From: Sphingomonadales bacterium
Lineage (GTDB): Bacteria; Pseudomonadota; Alphaproteobacteria; Sphingomonadales; Sphingomonadaceae
Direction: 5' to 3'
Assembly (NCBI GenBank): GCA_028868335.1
Contig: JAGWUU010000208.1
Coordinates: 1 to 5,563 of the forward strand
DNA length: 5,563 bases
A program made the position numbers and the translations under genes. Shown here piece by piece: positions 5,367-5,563 of the stretch (position 1 is its first letter; each line of letters begins with the position of its first letter). Under the pieces are notes generated by a model. That model was not told where the DNA came from. It saw nothing but the letters and a program-made list of their open reading frames with translations, and made no database searches.

Positions 5367-5563
5367 GTGATCGATCCGCACGACTCCCGCCGCCTCGCCG
5401 AAGCGCTGACCCTGGCCGCCTCGGCCATCGGCGTCAGCGACCCCAACCCGCGCGTCGGCTGTGTCATCGGCGATGCCGATGGCCGCGTGCTGGGCGGCGG
5501 CGCAACGCAGGCCGCCGGCCAGGCCCATGCCGAGGTGATGGCGCTGCGCGATGCCCAGGCCGC
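5367..5563 (+). CDS. ribD: RibD, riboflavin biosynthesis deaminase/reductase (5' part only)
   Basis: The first 65 codons of RibD, cut off by the window end. RibD is a cytoplasmic two-domain enzyme: its N-terminal zinc deaminase acts on 2,5-diamino-6-ribosylamino-4(3H)-pyrimidinone 5'-phosphate, and its C-terminal reductase makes the ribitylamino product for riboflavin synthesis. Visible are ALTLAASAIG, the substrate-site motif DPNPRVGCVI (25-34) and the zinc/catalytic HAE (54-56) followed by VMALRDAQA, all from the deaminase domain. The second zinc motif (PCxxxGxxPPC) lies beyond the edge. The GTG start is the only plausible start near the conserved region; the frame is open upstream but has no ATG. 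One detail: where many RibD have a His in GxGxH before HAE, this one reads GGGATQ. The gene starts 40 bp after pilV with no terminator between, so shared transcription is possible. Confidence 0.92.
   Translation, partial: MIDPHDSRRLAEALTLAASAIGVSDPNPRVGCVIGDADGRVLGGGATQAAGQAHAEVMALRDAQA

Noticed and set aside
5406..5563. Loss of the GxGxH His in RibD as a sign of inactivation
   Set aside because: The position varies among RibD proteins in my memory, and the PNPxVG and HAE motifs are intact, so there is no evidence of a broken enzyme.

Overview
The window is one tightly packed, forward-strand operon of type IV pilus minor pilins, followed by the start of the riboflavin gene ribD. The DNA is GC-rich. 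Prepilin leaders, PilW and PilX signature segments, the long PilX and PilV variants and the RibD N-terminus all point to a Gram-negative beta- or gammaproteobacterium. I lean to Betaproteobacteria of the order Burkholderiales, because the RibD N-terminus, the tail ending VPGSW in PilX, and the GDGTS and QNFLV segments of PilV resemble proteins remembered from that group. This taxonomic call is inference.

Layout: bases 1-92 are a leader that may carry the last codons of an unidentified upstream gene. Then come fimT-1 (93-635, GspH/FimT family), a 105-bp gap, pilE (741-1280), fimT-2 (1280-1882), pilW (1879-2631), pilX (2628-4010), pilV (4010-5326), a 40-bp gap, and ribD (from 5367, cut by the window end). 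From pilE to pilV every junction overlaps by 1 or 4 bases (TGATG or ATGA), so translation is probably coupled along the block.

Known biology: minor pilins FimU/FimT, PilV, PilW, PilX and PilE resemble the type II secretion pseudopilins GspH to GspK. They form the complex at the pilus tip that primes fibre assembly, usually together with the large adhesin PilY1. FimT proteins with a C-terminal GRxR motif bind DNA during natural transformation.

What stands out: (1) no pilY1 lies between pilX and ribD, while PilX (460 aa) and PilV (438 aa) are both more than twice their classical size, with large cysteine-containing outer domains; (2) two FimT paralogues flank pilE, and both keep GRxR and the same cysteine spacing; (3) a C8 tract near the end of pilV, where one extra base would end pilV in a TAGTG overlap with ribD and one fewer base would fuse pilV to ribD in frame; (4) pilE has no Shine-Dalgarno sequence but has a GATAAT box exactly where a leaderless promoter would put it. 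I saw no RNA genes, CRISPR arrays, insertion sequences or origins.
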